Of a stretch of 32,828 nucleotides of DNA, positions 32,348 to 32,828 are shown piece by piece. Under the pieces are notes generated by a model. That model did no database searches and had not been told where the DNA came from. It saw only the letters and a list, made by a program, of their open reading frames with translations. The number at the start of each line of letters is the position of its first letter. The first letter of the stretch is position 1. The position numbers were made by a program, and so were the translations under genes. Source of the DNA: Comamonadaceae bacterium (GTDB lineage Bacteria; Pseudomonadota; Gammaproteobacteria; Burkholderiales; Burkholderiaceae_C); the NCBI GenBank assembly GCA_015999985.1, contig JAECRA010000050.1, forward strand, positions 1 to 32,828, in the 5' to 3' direction.

Positions 32348-32828
32348 ATGGAACGCACTCTTCCTCCACTGCCATATCCTTATGACTCGCTGGCACCTGC
32401 CTACAGCAAGGAAACGCTCGAATATCACCACGACAAGCACCACAAAGCTTATGTCGACAAGCTCAATGAGCTGCAAAAGGGCACCGAGTTCGAAAATATG
32501 GAACTCGAAGACGTCATCAAGAAATCCAGCGGCGGCATCTACAACCAGTCTGCCCAGATCTGGAACCACACTTTCTTCTGGGACTGCATGAAGCCCCAAG
32601 GTGGTGGAGAGCCCACCGGCCCGCTCGCTGATGCGATCACCAAGAAATGGGGCAGCTTCGCTGACTTCAAAAAGGCATTTGTCACCAGCGCCATGGGCAA
32701 CTTCGGCTCCGGCTGGACTTGGCTGGTCAAAAAGGCTGACGGCTCTGTCGACATCGTTAACATGGGCGCTGCTGGCACCCCACTGACCACCGGCGACACG
32801 CCGCTGCTGACGGTGGACGTTTGGGAAC
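32348..32828 (+). CDS. sodB: Superoxide dismutase [Fe], partial (cut by window end)
   Basis: Cytoplasmic iron superoxide dismutase. The first 160 residues are present. Metal ligands His27 (YHHDKHHKAYV), His74 (IWNHTFFW) and Asp157 (LLTVDVWE) are seen, and the last ligand His161 would be the next codon outside the window. Gln70 before IWNHTF and the AAGTPLTT segment are of the Fe type rather than the Mn type. The ATG at 32348 is preceded by AAAAGGA. A -10-like TACAAT lies at 32270-32275 in the 83-bp gap after xseA, so it probably has its own promoter. Confidence 0.97.
   Translation, partial: MERTLPPLPYPYDSLAPAYSKETLEYHHDKHHKAYVDKLNELQKGTEFENMELEDVIKKSSGGIYNQSAQIWNHTFFWDCMKPQGGGEPTGPLADAITKKWGSFADFKKAFVTSAMGNFGSGWTWLVKKADGSVDIVNMGAAGTPLTTGDTPLLTVDVWE

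Overview
The window reads as a chromosomal segment of a Burkholderiales betaproteobacterium, most likely a member of the Comamonadaceae. The grounds are the exbB-exbD-lpxK-trm112-kdsB-adk gene order, a separate lexA with CTG-N10-CAG boxes, an IPTL-CTERM-type sorting tail, and intergenic palindromes of kinds I associate with that family. There is no rRNA, CRISPR array, transposase or integrase. Two tRNA genes are present (Arg-TCT and Pro-TGG, both on the minus strand).

Left third (about 0.1-9.7 kb): a divergent CoA-ester catabolic cluster. On the minus strand, reading from 5.3 kb leftwards, are an HMG-CoA-synthase-like protein fused to a DUF35 zinc-ribbon/OB domain, an SCP2-type thiolase, an SDR dehydrogenase and the two subunits of a CoA-transferase. 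On the plus strand are a MaoC-type hydratase, a CitE-type CoA-ester lyase and an acyl-CoA ligase, tightly overlapping, followed by an AraC-family regulator. Together they can activate an acid, hydrate an enoyl-CoA, cleave by lyase or thiolase, and recycle CoA. The substrate is not evident. The HMGS-like protein appears to have lost its catalytic Glu/Cys/His. A perfect 14-bp palindrome lies in the divergent promoter, and a 141-bp imperfect inverted repeat lies between two of the minus-strand genes.

Middle (9.8-17.4 kb): envelope and exported proteins. A trypsin-fold serine protease lipoprotein is followed by a pentapeptide-repeat lipoprotein whose reading frame is broken, and by a small exported protein. 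After tRNA-Arg come a conserved small hypothetical, then a glycine-rich membrane protein and a 24-residue membrane peptide behind a putative FNR/Crp-type box and ending at a good terminator. A large exported protein with two P-domains, two Ig-like domains and a sorting tail follows, then tRNA-Pro.

Right-centre (17.5-24.2 kb): a second, minus-strand fatty/hydroxy-acid catabolic block. It holds a D-2-hydroxyacid dehydrogenase, a 3-hydroxyacyl-CoA dehydrogenase, an enoyl-CoA hydratase/isomerase, a Crp/Fnr regulator, an APH-fold kinase and an ACAD10/11-like acyl-CoA dehydrogenase. The last two are the pair known to convert 4-hydroxyacyl-CoAs via a phosphorylated intermediate.

Right end (24.5-32.8 kb): housekeeping genes. 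A Pro-rich hypothetical lies beside lexA, which has two tandem SOS boxes. Then come adk, kdsB, a Trm112 protein, an SMR-type transporter, lpxK, exbD and exbB on the minus strand, and divergently xseA and the start of an iron-type sodB that runs off the right edge.
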